Below are positions 46,816-55,562 of a stretch of 64,000 nucleotides of DNA, one piece after another. This DNA is from Nostoc sp. PCC 7107. Its GTDB lineage: Bacteria; Cyanobacteriota; Cyanobacteriia; Cyanobacteriales; Nostocaceae. The translations under genes were made by a program, and so were the position numbers. The stretch lies in NCBI RefSeq assembly GCF_000316625.1, contig NC_019676.1:2388501-2452500 (forward strand). Reading direction: 5' to 3'. Under the pieces are notes generated by a model that was not told the DNA's origin, did not search any database, and saw only the letters and a program-made list of their open reading frames with translations. The number at the start of each line of letters is the position of its first letter. The stretch's first letter is position 1.

Positions 46816-49488
46816 TTACTCAACCACCTCATTCACTGGGAACCTATCAATTAATTGCATCGCACGGTAAGCATTACGCTGCAAAATTTCTGGTAGATGG
46901 GGAACGTGGGGGATTTGGGATAATAAATCCAAAGTGCGGCGTAAAATTCTCACGACATCGCCTTCATCTAAGGTGGTGTGGCTGCATAGTTCTGTCCACT
47001 CCATACCTAATGCCCACTTTTCGACAATGGCAATAAGCTCAAATTCTAACCAGATGGGCAGTGCTACATTGTATCGCCGTTGCAGTTGGAACATTTGACG
47101 ACGAATGTTCCGCAGTTTCGCTAAAGCCTCGGCTACTTCCTGACTCAAATCAAAGTTGACTCGACTATCAGGACGTGGGGTTTCTGTGACTAAAGCGGCT
47201 ATGGCTGCGGCTAAATGGTGGGGATCTAATTGGTTAAGTTGACCACTAGCAAAGACCAAACCCAACCACAGTTCATTTTCTCCCCGAATAGCTGCGGCAA
47301 TTCGCCCTAATTCTGTGGGTACTAGGTTATCCAAACAGCCGAATTGTTGCAAAATCGTAATTAAATTGAGAAATTCTTCCCAATGACGTTGTGATTGTTG
47401 CTCGACTTGCTCTTGCAGTTGTTCAAGTTCGGCTTCGAGTTCCACATAACGCGCTCGACGTTTAAAAATTGTCGAGGCATTACCTGATTGACGCAAAGGA
47501 TGATTTTCTATTTGTTCTTCAATAGCGGTAACGCGACTGAGTTGTTCTGCTACTTCTGGTGACAGATGAAAAGGTTCTCCGGGTTCGGGAATGCTTTGGG
47601 CGATCGCTGCTGTTTGTTCATTCCCACGGTAAGATTGTCCTGGCTTGAACAGCAACTCTGGAGGCGGTAACATATCTGCTGGCACATCTAGCCGGGGCAT
47701 TTCTGCATGTAAATTCATTACATCTTCAGTTGTCGCCACATACCAACGGTTATCTTGCCCTAAACAAACAAAATAAGGTGTTTGTGCTAAACCAGGGCTT
47801 TTACCAACTAAAACTGCCGTTATGGGTGTAGATACTGTAATATTTTTGCCTTTAAGGCTTAACAGTGTTCCAGAAACAGCAAAGCCCAACATCATTACCA
47901 ATTCTTCTTGACGATCATCTTGGGCTTGTTGTTGTAGAGTTTTTAATAACTGGCGTTCTACTTTCAGACGTTGCCGCAATTTCTCATAAACGGCGATTTC
48001 GCTTTCATCTACGGCGGCGATTTGTTCCTGGAGTTGGGCTAGTTGCTCTTGCAGTTCGGCAATTTCATCGTATTCTGGTTTGAGGTGTAGGTTAGCTATA
48101 TACTGCCCAAAACTGCGTTCTACTAGTTCTCTGGCTTGCTCTATGGTGTGAGTTTGCAGTAAGTTCAGCACCATACCATAGCTAGGTGTAAATTGGCTAA
48201 CTAAAGGGTCTGCCTTAGAGGTAGCCAGATAAGCTGCTTCTTTAGATCCTTCAAAGGGCGTTTGGACTGTCACCACATAACCTTGCTTATCCATACCTCG
48301 ACGACCAGCCCGGCCTGCCATTTGCAGAAATTCCGAAGCATTTAATAAGCGGTGTCCAGTATCGGTACGCTTAGACAGGGTGGAAATAACTGTGGTACGG
48401 GCAGGCATATTAATGCCTGCGGCTAAAGTTTCGGTCGCAAATACTACCTTAATCAATCCCTGCTGGAATAGTTCTTCCACTAGCACTTTCCACGCAGGTA
48501 AAATCCCGGCATGGTGGGCTGCAACCCCGCGATAAAGGGGGGCAATTTGTCCCGAACGTCCAGCTTCAGGGTTACGGTTTAAAAAATCGTCGATTTGCTC
48601 GCGTAATATTTGTGACTCTTGACCATTAACTAACCATAAATCACCTACTTCTGCCACGGCTTTATCGCATCCCCGGCGACTGAAGATAAAGTAAATGGCG
48701 GGAAGCATATCTCGTTGTTGTAGCTGGCTTAAGGTATAGATGATACCTGGCGCTTCTGGTCTACCGTTTTTACCTCTATCCCCTTGTCCTTTGCGGTGTT
48801 TCTTAACCAGACGGGGATTAATTTTGTTCTTGCTCTCATTCAACAAAGGAAACAGACCTTTGGGATTACAAAAGTTAAATTCCAAGGGTACTGGGCGGAA
48901 ATCAGAATAAATTAGGTCGGTGGGGCCGTGGACGTGATTTAACCAATCTGTTAGTTGTTCGCTGTTGGCAACTGTAGCGGAGAGGGCTACTAGTTGGACT
49001 TCACGGGGACAGTAGATAATTGATTCTTCCCACACTGTACCGCGTTGGCGATCGTTCATGTAGTGGCATTCATCTAACACCACTGCTTCCACATCTACCA
49101 AGGAAATGCCAACTTGCCCAATGGGTGTGCCATAGAGCATATTGCGGAAGATTTCTGTGGTCATCACCAAAATTGGTGCATCTCTGTTAATTGACGCATC
49201 GCCAGTTAACAGTCCCACCAAATCGGCACCAAATTTTTCACGGAAATCGCGTAATTTTTGATTCGACAGCGCTTTTAGGGGCGTGGTGTAGAATACACGC
49301 TTTCTTCGCGCTAGGGCGCGATAAATAGCGTATTCTCCGACTAATGTTTTGCCCGAACCTGTGGGCGCACATACAACTACGGAGCGTCCAGCGTTAAGGG
49401 ACGCGATCGCATCTTTCTGAAACTGATCCAGATCAAAGGGAAATATCGACCCTAAGTTAATTTCTGGAGACGGTGCGGGATAATTCAC
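46816..49488 (-). CDS. Ski2/Mtr4-like DEAD/DEAH-box RNA helicase
   Basis: 890 residues. Motif I APTGSGKT (41-48), TTPLKALSNQKL (motif Ia), motif II DECH (139-142), ALSATVANSEQLTDWL (motif III), ATETLAAGINMPARTTV and QMAGRAGRRGMDKQG (motifs V and VI) are all present. The C-terminal part carries the DSHCT-like helical domain (QLNQLDPHHLAAAIAALVTE). Such Ski2-like helicases unwind structured RNA and are widespread in cyanobacteria. Coiled-coil stretches appear near residues 465-530 and 680-720. The start MNYPAPSPEINLG at 49488 is accepted. Confidence 0.9.
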   Translation of the reverse strand: MNYPAPSPEINLGSIFPFDLDQFQKDAIASLNAGRSVVVCAPTGSGKTLVGEYAIYRALARRKRVFYTTPLKALSNQKLRDFREKFGADLVGLLTGDASINRDAPILVMTTEIFRNMLYGTPIGQVGISLVDVEAVVLDECHYMNDRQRGTVWEESIIYCPREVQLVALSATVANSEQLTDWLNHVHGPTDLIYSDFRPVPLEFNFCNPKGLFPLLNESKNKINPRLVKKHRKGQGDRGKNGRPEAPGIIYTLSQLQQRDMLPAIYFIFSRRGCDKAVAEVGDLWLVNGQESQILREQIDDFLNRNPEAGRSGQIAPLYRGVAAHHAGILPAWKVLVEELFQQGLIKVVFATETLAAGINMPARTTVISTLSKRTDTGHRLLNASEFLQMAGRAGRRGMDKQGYVVTVQTPFEGSKEAAYLATSKADPLVSQFTPSYGMVLNLLQTHTIEQARELVERSFGQYIANLHLKPEYDEIAELQEQLAQLQEQIAAVDESEIAVYEKLRQRLKVERQLLKTLQQQAQDDRQEELVMMLGFAVSGTLLSLKGKNITVSTPITAVLVGKSPGLAQTPYFVCLGQDNRWYVATTEDVMNLHAEMPRLDVPADMLPPPELLFKPGQSYRGNEQTAAIAQSIPEPGEPFHLSPEVAEQLSRVTAIEEQIENHPLRQSGNASTIFKRRARYVELEAELEQLQEQVEQQSQRHWEEFLNLITILQQFGCLDNLVPTELGRIAAAIRGENELWLGLVFASGQLNQLDPHHLAAAIAALVTETPRPDSRVNFDLSQEVAEALAKLRNIRRQMFQLQRRYNVALPIWLEFELIAIVEKWALGMEWTELCSHTTLDEGDVVRILRRTLDLLSQIPHVPHLPEILQRNAYRAMQLIDRFPVNEVVE

Positions 49489-49684
49489 TCAATCACATTT
49501 GCAACCAGACTGTTTACTATATTAACGGGTCTTTTGTCAACTTCGGCAATAATCATTATAGACAATAGGCGGGAGGCAGGAGGCAGGAGGTGAAGCAGTC
49601 GCAGTCTTGGCGCTTTGCGTCGATTGCGAACTGCTGAACCCGGAGGGCAGGATGATGAAATTTCATACTTCATACTTCATACTT
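49489..49684. repeat. Repeat-filled spacer: GGCAGGA and TTCATAC heptamers
   Basis: Contains GGAGGCAGGAGGCAGGAGGT near 49571 and three perfect TTCATAC units at 49662-49682, ending next to the proC stop codon. No gene is supported. Confidence 0.75.
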
Positions 49685-50497
49685 TTATTTCCCCAATTCT
49701 TGCGATCGCACTGTAGCGGCTTTGACTGCTTCAATTAAAGCGGAACGAAATCCAGCTTTTTCTAATTGGCTAATACCAGCAATTGTTGTCCCACCAGGAC
49801 TAGTAACTCGGTCTTTCAATTCTGCTGGGTGCATTTTACTATTGTGCAGTAATTGTGCGGTTCCCAAGACTGTTTGTAGGGCGAGTTGATTGGCAATACC
49901 CCTGGGCAAACCTGCGGCGACTCCGCCATCGGCTAAAGCTTCTACTAAGATAGAGACGTAAGCGGGGCCGCTACCAGATAGTCCCGTGACTGCATCCATC
50001 AAGCTTTCAGAAACTTCCACAACTTCTCCCACTGCGGAAAATATTTGCAAAGCTTTTTGGTGGTGTTTGGCGTTGGTGTATGCGCCTAAACAAATTGCTG
50101 TGATCCCTGCTCCCACTGTGGCTGGGGTATTAGGCATGGCTCTAATAACTGGGAGTTGGGGAAATGCTGCTTCTAGGTGATATAAAGGCACTCCTGCCAA
50201 AATCGAAATCACCAAAGGTGAGTGTTCTACCGAAATAATATCTGCTAATTCTTGAGCGATCGCGCTAAATACTTGCGGTTTCACAGCTAAAAATATGACT
50301 TCCTGCGCTTGGCAAAACACCAAGCTATTATCTGCTGTTACAGTCACATCATATTGCTGCTGTAAAAAATTTTGCCGCGCCCCTTGGGGTTCGCTGACGA
50401 TTACTTCTGAAGGTTGGTAGATGCCATCTGTAATGAGGCGGGATAACAGCGCTTCTCCCATTACCCCACCACCAATTAAGCCAAATTTTTTAGTCAT
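49685..50497 (-). CDS. proC: Pyrroline-5-carboxylate reductase ProC
   Basis: 270 residues, standard length. The N-terminal Rossmann motif is FGLIGGGVMGEALL, and the C-terminal dimerisation/active-site region has MDAVTGLSGSGPAYVSILVEALADGG and LKDRVTSPGGTTIAGISQLE, the ProC signature. It reduces pyrroline-5-carboxylate to proline with NAD(P)H. The upstream neighbour sepF is on the same strand 92 bp away; the spacer contains heptamer repeats, so cotranscription of the two is likely but not certain. Confidence 0.96.
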   Translation of the reverse strand: MTKKFGLIGGGVMGEALLSRLITDGIYQPSEVIVSEPQGARQNFLQQQYDVTVTADNSLVFCQAQEVIFLAVKPQVFSAIAQELADIISVEHSPLVISILAGVPLYHLEAAFPQLPVIRAMPNTPATVGAGITAICLGAYTNAKHHQKALQIFSAVGEVVEVSESLMDAVTGLSGSGPAYVSILVEALADGGVAAGLPRGIANQLALQTVLGTAQLLHNSKMHPAELKDRVTSPGGTTIAGISQLEKAGFRSALIEAVKAATVRSQELGK

Positions 50498-50588
50498 TAG
50501 TTCATGGTCAATAGTCCATAGTTAATAGCCTAGAGTCAAAAACTTGGGACTCTGAACTTTTGACTCTGGACTATTAACTAATTTAAAC
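50497..50588. repeat. Heptamer tandem repeats between proC and sepF
   Basis: ATGGTCAATAGTCCATAGTT and TTTTGACTCTGGACTATTAA are runs of seven-base words of the family seen at 24826-24940. Confidence 0.65.
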
Positions 50589-51185
50589 TTATTGTGCCAT
50601 GCGATTCGGTTCATTTCCCCAGTTTGGTGTGGCAGTTGGGGCAGTGCGTACAGGACGAGCCGGCGGTTGTGGTACTTCATGAATAACTCCACCTTGGGTG
50701 CTGACTTGCACACAGCTTGGCGTAAACAAAAAGATGCTTTCTCCAATTCGTTCTTGATGTCCATCTAATGCGTAAGTTCCACCAGCAACAAAATCAACGG
50801 CACGTTGTGCTTGATCTGGATCCATGATTGTCAGGTTGAGTACTACTGACTTCCGCTCACGCAAGGCTTGAATTGCCTGGGGCATTTCTTCAAATGTACG
50901 AGGCTCAAGTACTAATACTTCCGAAATCCCGTTCACTGCTCCTGGCATACCAATTACGTTCCCCATCGTAGACTTTGATCCTGTTGCTACATCATTACCC
51001 ATTGTAGACATGGGTTCCCGCCAACGTCGATTCTGTGTAGTAGCTTCTGCGGGCGCAGGTTGAGGATTTTCCTCTTGATACAGATTTTGGTAGTTATCTG
51101 TATCGGGTTCTTCCTCGTAATATTCGTATTCTACCTGCTCGTTTAGCCCTACGAAGTCTCGAAGTTTAGAAAAAATATTGTTCAT
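50589..51185 (-). CDS. sepF: Cell division protein SepF (Cdv2/YlmF)
   Basis: 198 residues. A short amphipathic N-terminus ([17 protein letters not shown]), an acidic low-complexity linker ([14 protein letters not shown]) and the conserved SepF core ([39 protein letters not shown] and [19 protein letters not shown]) are visible. SepF anchors FtsZ filaments to the membrane at midcell; in cyanobacteria it is also called Cdv2. It lies between pipY and proC on the same strand, the usual cyanobacterial gene order. Confidence 0.95.
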   Translation of the reverse strand: MNNIFSKLRDFVGLNEQVEYEYYEEEPDTDNYQNLYQEENPQPAPAEATTQNRRWREPMSTMGNDVATGSKSTMGNVIGMPGAVNGISEVLVLEPRTFEEMPQAIQALRERKSVVLNLTIMDPDQAQRAVDFVAGGTYALDGHQERIGESIFLFTPSCVQVSTQGGVIHEVPQPPARPVRTAPTATPNWGNEPNRMAQ

Positions 51186-51547
51186 TTGGTACGCTCCTGA
51201 TGCAAATTACCTTTATCGATTTGGCTGTTAGTTGATGTAGCCACTAAAGATCACTACAAGGGACGAACAATCTAGTAATCTTATCGTTGTTTGTAGCTTC
51301 TATTACAACTATAGATAATGAACTGACGCTTTTGTAAACGCCTGTACCTTAACCTAGATACAATAATGAGTCAAGATTATATCCCAAAGATTTTAGGATA
51401 TAAAGCTTAACTACAGGTTTTTTTGATTATTCGTTACTTTTTTTAATATTTTTTTAGTGTTTTATTGTACCAGTAGTCTAGGAAAATTATCTGTATTTTC
51501 TACCTAGAGCTACTGCTACAAATAGTGAAGAATTGCTGTCCGAGAAA
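51186..51547. other. Intergenic region between pipY and sepF
   Basis: About 360 bp with a small hairpin TATATCC/GGATATA near 51378-51402 and T-rich sequence. The gap suggests that sepF has its own promoter. No RNA gene or coding frame was recognised. Confidence 0.45.
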
Positions 51548-52216
51548 TTAATGGCGATCGCCGAATAAAATAGTTCCCAATCTTACCATCGTTGCGCCAG
51601 CTTGTACTGCCAGTTGATAATCGCCAGACATCCCCATTGAAAGATGCTCTATGTGAATATTCGGCAAGTTTTGTAACTGGATCTCTTTCGCTAACTGGTA
51701 AGTGCTATTAAATACATTCATGATTTCCGCCTCAGTCAACTCCAGAGGCGGAATTGTCATCAATCCCTGAATTTGTAAAAACTGGCACTGGTTAAGTTCC
51801 CCTAAGTCAGCCAGTAATTCTGGAACACTCCAACCAGATTTTTGTGGGTCGGGAAGTATTTTGACTTGCAGACACACTTTAGGGCTGATTCCTAGCTGCT
51901 GTGCTAATTGATTTAAGCGCTGTGCCAGCTTCAAATTATCGACAGAGTGAATCCACTCAAATAATTCCAGTGCCTTTTTGGCTTTATTACTTTGTAAATG
52001 TCCAATAAAATGCCAAGTAATATCTGATAAGTCTTGCAACTGAACTTGTTTACTGGCTGCTTCTTGGATACGACTTTCGGCAAAATCACGAATGCCGGTG
52101 TTATAAGCTAAACGAATTACCTCCGCCGAAACTTGCTTACTGACAGCAATTAACCTGACAGATGTGGGCAGTGAGGAGCGAATATAGGCAATACGTTCGT
52201 CAATCGAACTACTCAT
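51548..52216 (-). CDS. pipY: PLP-binding protein PipY (YggS/PLPBP family)
   Basis: 222 residues. The YggS-type fold shows the PLP lysine near VRLIAVSKQV, WHFIGHLQSNKAKKAL and HLSMGMSGDYQLAVQAGATM, with MVRLGTILFG near the C-terminus. These proteins keep PLP homeostasis; in cyanobacteria PipY is cotranscribed with PipX and influences nitrogen-linked and stress responses. The start ATG overlaps the pipX stop by four bases (ATGA), so translation is coupled. Confidence 0.93.
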   Translation of the reverse strand: MSSSIDERIAYIRSSLPTSVRLIAVSKQVSAEVIRLAYNTGIRDFAESRIQEAASKQVQLQDLSDITWHFIGHLQSNKAKKALELFEWIHSVDNLKLAQRLNQLAQQLGISPKVCLQVKILPDPQKSGWSVPELLADLGELNQCQFLQIQGLMTIPPLELTEAEIMNVFNSTYQLAKEIQLQNLPNIHIEHLSMGMSGDYQLAVQAGATMVRLGTILFGDRH

Positions 52217-52491
52217 TGGAAGGTGCGTTGGAAAACACTCTGAAGCTGATCGTACTCCTGAGATTGACCATTGCGTCGCAAGGTACGCAAACGATTTTCC
52301 AACATCATTCGCGCCTCTGTCCGTCCAATGGATTGAAATTTAATCCCTTTTACGTCGTTTGTGACCAGAAAAAATAATCTTTGGGCATAAAGTGTAGTGA
52401 ACATATCTTGGTTATCGTCAACCATACAGATTCGATAAAGTAAGCCCCAAGTTGGATGATTTATGTAAATTTCGGAGGTTTCTGAAGTCAT
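52213..52491 (-). CDS. pipX: NtcA coactivator and PII-binding protein PipX
   Basis: 92 residues, canonical length. The Tudor-like N-terminus NHPTWGLLYRICMVDDNQDM, TLYAQRLFFLVTNDVKG and the C-terminal helices ARMMLENRLRTLRRNGQSQE and YDQLQSVFQRTF are diagnostic. PipX swaps between PII (high nitrogen) and NtcA (low nitrogen, with 2-oxoglutarate), enhancing NtcA-dependent transcription. The gene is the first of the pipX-pipY pair and overlaps pipY by four bases. Confidence 0.96.
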   Translation of the reverse strand: MTSETSEIYINHPTWGLLYRICMVDDNQDMFTTLYAQRLFFLVTNDVKGIKFQSIGRTEARMMLENRLRTLRRNGQSQEYDQLQSVFQRTFQ

Positions 52492-52898
52492 TTAGGAATC
52501 AAGGTAGGAGTATGAATATTTATTCGTAGTTCTAGATAAACATTCAGACGATGATCATACTATTCGTCAGAATATTTAGTTAAAACTACTTCAATTGAGT
52601 AGCTTCTGCCATTACATAGCAGTTATGAAATCATTAATCTGATGCCTACTAGGCAAATGAAGCTAATAGTTAGGAGAAGGTAAAGGCACACAAGGGTTGA
52701 TGAGACTTGGATAACTCGGACTTATTGGCGATGGACAACACAAAAAATCTCTACTTTTTGTTGAGTTTTGCCGATCGGCAAAAGATTTACCCTCTAAAGT
52801 AATAGCCAAAGCTGACTTGCAAATTGATGTTGGCGCTGGCTTCTCTCCATGTTGCCATAATTATTATTCTGTGGCACAAAATAACCAACAATTGCCAA
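52492..52898. other. Intergenic region upstream of pipX
   Basis: About 400 bp. It contains a TTTGCCGATCGGCAAA palindrome (about 52770) and otherwise no coding frame or RNA gene. The pipX promoter is expected here. Confidence 0.45.
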
Positions 52899-53024
52899 CT
52901 ACTGGTAATTTATGATTTTTAGGGCTGCTAGTTGTGCCTGTGCTTTGTGCAGAGATTCGTACCATTCTTTTTCAGGATCACTGTCTGCCACAATACCTGC
53001 TCCCACTTGTCCCCAAACAGTTCT

Positions 53025-53071
53025 GAGTGCTGTTAGCGGTAGCGGGGCGTTCAGCCCGTGCTGAGTCAGAG
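53025..53071. repeat. Dispersed repeat inserted in frame in the TrpE/PabB-like gene
   Basis: GAGTGCTGTTAG at 53025 through GCCCGTGCTGAGTCAG near 53069 is a roughly 45-bp unit that reappears at 55010-55050 inside the adjacent EcfT-like gene, with a 6-base gap and few mismatches. Here it adds about 24 residues between TLLLAPAS and RTVWGQVG, where related enzymes have almost none. Confidence 0.75.
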
Positions 53072-54089
53072 ATTCTTTCCCTGCCCCCTGCCCCTCAACT
53101 GGAGATGCTGGAGCTAACAGCAAGGTACGAATTAAGATATTCAAATCCAAGTTGCCGCGCCAGTCGAGATAGCCGCAGGAACCGTAGAATAGGCTACGCC
53201 GCACAGGCTCTAGTTCTTCGATAATTTCCATACAGCGCACTTTTGGACACCCTGTGATCGTGCCACCAGGGAACATGGCACGAATTAAATCAACGGCGCT
53301 CTGGTCGGATTTTAAGGTACCTTGAACGTTGCTGACAAGGTGCATAACGTGGCTATAGCGCTCAATTGTGAGCAATTCATCAACTTTTACTGTTCCCCAT
53401 TCACAAACTCGCCCTAAATCATTGCGTTCTAAATCCACCAGCATGATGTGTTCTGCCCGTTCTTTGGTATTACTAAGAAGTTCTTGTGCCAGTTGATTAT
53501 CTTGTTCTGGGGTAGCACCACGCGATCGCGTTCCGGCAATTGGTCGAGTCTCGGCTTGCTGATTTTGTAATAGCACCAACCGTTCTGGTGAACAGCTGAC
53601 TACTTCACCCCAAGGAGTCTGCCAGTAGCTGGCAAAAGGTGAAGGATTGATTTTTTGTAATGTTTGGTAAATTGACCAGCCAGAGGCCTTTGTAGATGCG
53701 GCAAATCGTAAAGAAAGATTCGCCTGAAAGATATCTCCAGCCTGAATATATTTTTTGGCGCGGTTGACTGATGTTTCATAATCTGACTGCGATGTGAAGA
53801 ACTCAGGGGCAAAACTGATGGGTTTATCTTGTGAAGAGGTAACTTGGTAGAGTGAATTCCCTGATTTTTTCTCTTCTAAAAGAATTTTTAACCTATCTAC
53901 ATCATTAATGTCACTACCTGCTATCCAAAGAATTTGTTCAACATGATCCAAAATCGCGAATGATTCTGGTTCATACCAAAAAGCTACGGGAAAGGGTAAG
54001 GTATCAGATTTAGCAAAAGGTAACTGTTCAATTTCCCAAGCTACATCATAGCCAAGCCATCCTAGCCAACCGCCTGTGAAGGGGAGATG

Positions 54090-54128
54090 AGCAGGGAAGG
54101 GGGCAGGGGGGGCAGGGGGGCAGGGGTG
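54090..54128. repeat. GC-rich repeat of G-runs (C-runs on the gene strand) causing the frameshift
   Basis: Successive CAGGGGG-type units (G-runs of 5, 7, 6 and 4 in the plus strand) lie exactly at the frame break of the TrpE/PabB-like gene. The same CCCCTGC word occurs in the neighbouring repeat near 53080. Confidence 0.85.
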
Positions 54129-54443
54129 TAGGGGAGGATGAGTGAAAAGTTTCTTCCCCTATACCCCTACTTTGTAGCAACTCTTCCAAAAATGGGAAAA
54201 CATTACCTAATTCGGGTGTCCACATCTGCGGTACACCATTCACTATCCTAGGAGCGCCTGCACAGATAGAATAGCGACTGAGTTGGGGTTGTTTCGTTGG
54301 GTTTGGGTAGGGACTTTCTAGAAGAGTAGCGATTCCTGATGGTGTTGTTGGGAGAAATAAGGCTGCGAAAATTTCCGCGCCAGTTTGATTTTCTAGGGGG
54401 AGCGATCGCCAATGCCAAGGCTTGGTTATCATAAGTGAACAGC

Positions 54444-55376
54444 TTAAAATTTATTACCGGAAATTACCCGCACTCCCCAGAATAAAGTTAAAGTGGCGAT
54501 TGCCAACCAATCCCATCTTTTGAGTCGTAATTCATGCCACTGGACTTTGTGTTCGTTAGGGCTAGTAAAACCACGCACCATCATCGCATTCGCCATTTGG
54601 TCTGCCCTTAACAGCAAATTTTCTAACAGTCTTTCGGCAACAATCATCCACACTTTGACTGCACCTTTTAACCCTAGTTTTTTCCAATTAATCGCCCTTG
54701 TCATCACAGAACGAATCAAATTCTGGACTTCTTCCAAAACCAGAGGAATAAATCGCAAGGATAAAGTTAAAGTCAATGTAATTTCTGTTACAGGTATTTT
54801 GAGTCTGCGTAAGGGCTGCATAATGCTTTCAATCGCTGCCGTAATTTCTTCTGGCGCAGTTGTCAACAAATACAAGTTAGTACTATAAATCACCGTAAAT
54901 AAAATTGTACTCAGACGCACTGCTAAATCTAAGGAATGACGGGTGATTTTAACTGGCCCTTGGTGAAATAGGATGTATGAGTATTTTTTAGTGCTAAGTG
55001 GGGAGTGTTGAGTGCTGTTAGTGGGGCGTTCAGCCTGTGCTGAGTTAGGAGTTAGGATTTGTTCATTAGCAGGGAGACGAGACTGATAACTTACGCCTAA
55101 GCCATCGGGGCTAACTGCGGCAATAAATAAGACTAAAACTGTGAGTGTTAATAACCAACCTAATTGTTGCTGCCAAACGCGGCGGGGAATTTTGGCAAAT
55201 AAGGTAAAAATAATCAACAGTACAACTAACAAGATGCGCCATTCATTAGTTGCAAAACTATAACTGGTTAAAAAACTCATCAACCAAGCAATCTTGACGC
55301 GGGGATCAAGTTTATGCAGCCAAGTTTGCGGTTGTTCTAAGTATAGGCCTAGTGGTAGCGATCGCAGTAAATCCAT
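54444..55376 (-). CDS. Energy-coupling factor transporter membrane protein (EcfT/CbiQ family)
   Basis: 310 residues. N-terminal LDPRVKIAWLMSFLTSYSFA, several membrane helices and the C-terminal coupling segment LLENLLLRADQMANAMMVRGF (ARG-type motif) are typical of EcfT/CbiQ, which docks an ABC ATPase pair to substrate-binding S proteins for vitamins or metal ions. The cargo cannot be read from the sequence. ATG 55376 is preferred to TTG 55388. A loop of about 30 residues (about 110-145, including TPNSAQAERPTNST) is made of the dispersed repeat at 55010-55050 plus flanking sequence. Confidence 0.82.
   Translation of the reverse strand: MDLLRSLPLGLYLEQPQTWLHKLDPRVKIAWLMSFLTSYSFATNEWRILLVVLLIIFTLFAKIPRRVWQQQLGWLLTLTVLVLFIAAVSPDGLGVSYQSRLPANEQILTPNSAQAERPTNSTQHSPLSTKKYSYILFHQGPVKITRHSLDLAVRLSTILFTVIYSTNLYLLTTAPEEITAAIESIMQPLRRLKIPVTEITLTLTLSLRFIPLVLEEVQNLIRSVMTRAINWKKLGLKGAVKVWMIVAERLLENLLLRADQMANAMMVRGFTSPNEHKVQWHELRLKRWDWLAIATLTLFWGVRVISGNKF
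55010..55050. repeat. Dispersed repeat inserted in frame in the EcfT-like gene
   Basis: GAGTGCTGTTAGTGGGGCGT at 55010 continues to CAGCCTGTGCTGAGTTAG near 55048. It corresponds to the copy at 53025-53071 and encodes part of an extra polar loop between membrane helices. Confidence 0.75.
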
Positions 55377-55383
55377 AAGATAA

Positions 55384-55562
55384 GGCAAAAGTTAAAAGGT
55401 AAAAGGCAAAAGTTAAAAGGGCGTTGCATAAATGTGGGATGAAATCATAAAATTCCGTTTTTAAAACTCTTGCGCCTTTGCGTGAGACAAAAATCATCCA
55501 CGTAATCAGCAACGCCGTAAAAAGATAAAATTTTGCCTTTTTACTTTTTACTTTTTACTTCA
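55384..55562. repeat. Spacer with AAAAGGT-type and TTTTTAC heptamer repeats
   Basis: Between the EcfT-like gene and der: AAAAGTTAAAAGGTAAAAGG near 55387, a TTGCGCCTTTGCGTGAGA word near 55470 and three perfect TTTTTAC units at 55538-55558, ending at the der stop codon. The heptamer is the one found inside the TPR gene. Confidence 0.8.

Larger units (their letters stand above)
52899..54432 (-). pseudogene. Anthranilate/aminodeoxychorismate synthase component I (TrpE/PabB-like), split by a C-tract frameshift
   Basis: The family's chorismate-binding domain is complete in the 3' part (from about 54080 to 52899): PSPFASYWQTPWGEVVSCSP, PIAGTRSRGATPEQDNQLAQ, FPGGTITGCPKVRCMEIIEE and VGAGIVADSDPEKEW. 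The 5' part (54432 to about 54150, MITKPWHWRSLPLEN) is the TrpE/PabB N-terminal segment, in another frame. The break lies in a repeat of C-runs at 54090-54128; past the repeat the C-terminal frame resumes as FTGGWLGWLGYDVAWEIEQL. Removing one C in the repeat would join the frames into about 510 codons. It may be an off-phase contingency tract, a real pseudogene or a sequencing slip. It sits beside ecfT and also carries an in-frame repeat insertion. Confidence 0.8.

Noticed and set aside
46746-47036. 96-codon plus-strand frame
   Set aside because: It is antisense to the 3' end of the helicase gene and has no recognisable motif.
52162-52377. 71-codon plus-strand frame over pipX and pipY
   Set aside because: It is antisense to two strongly supported genes.
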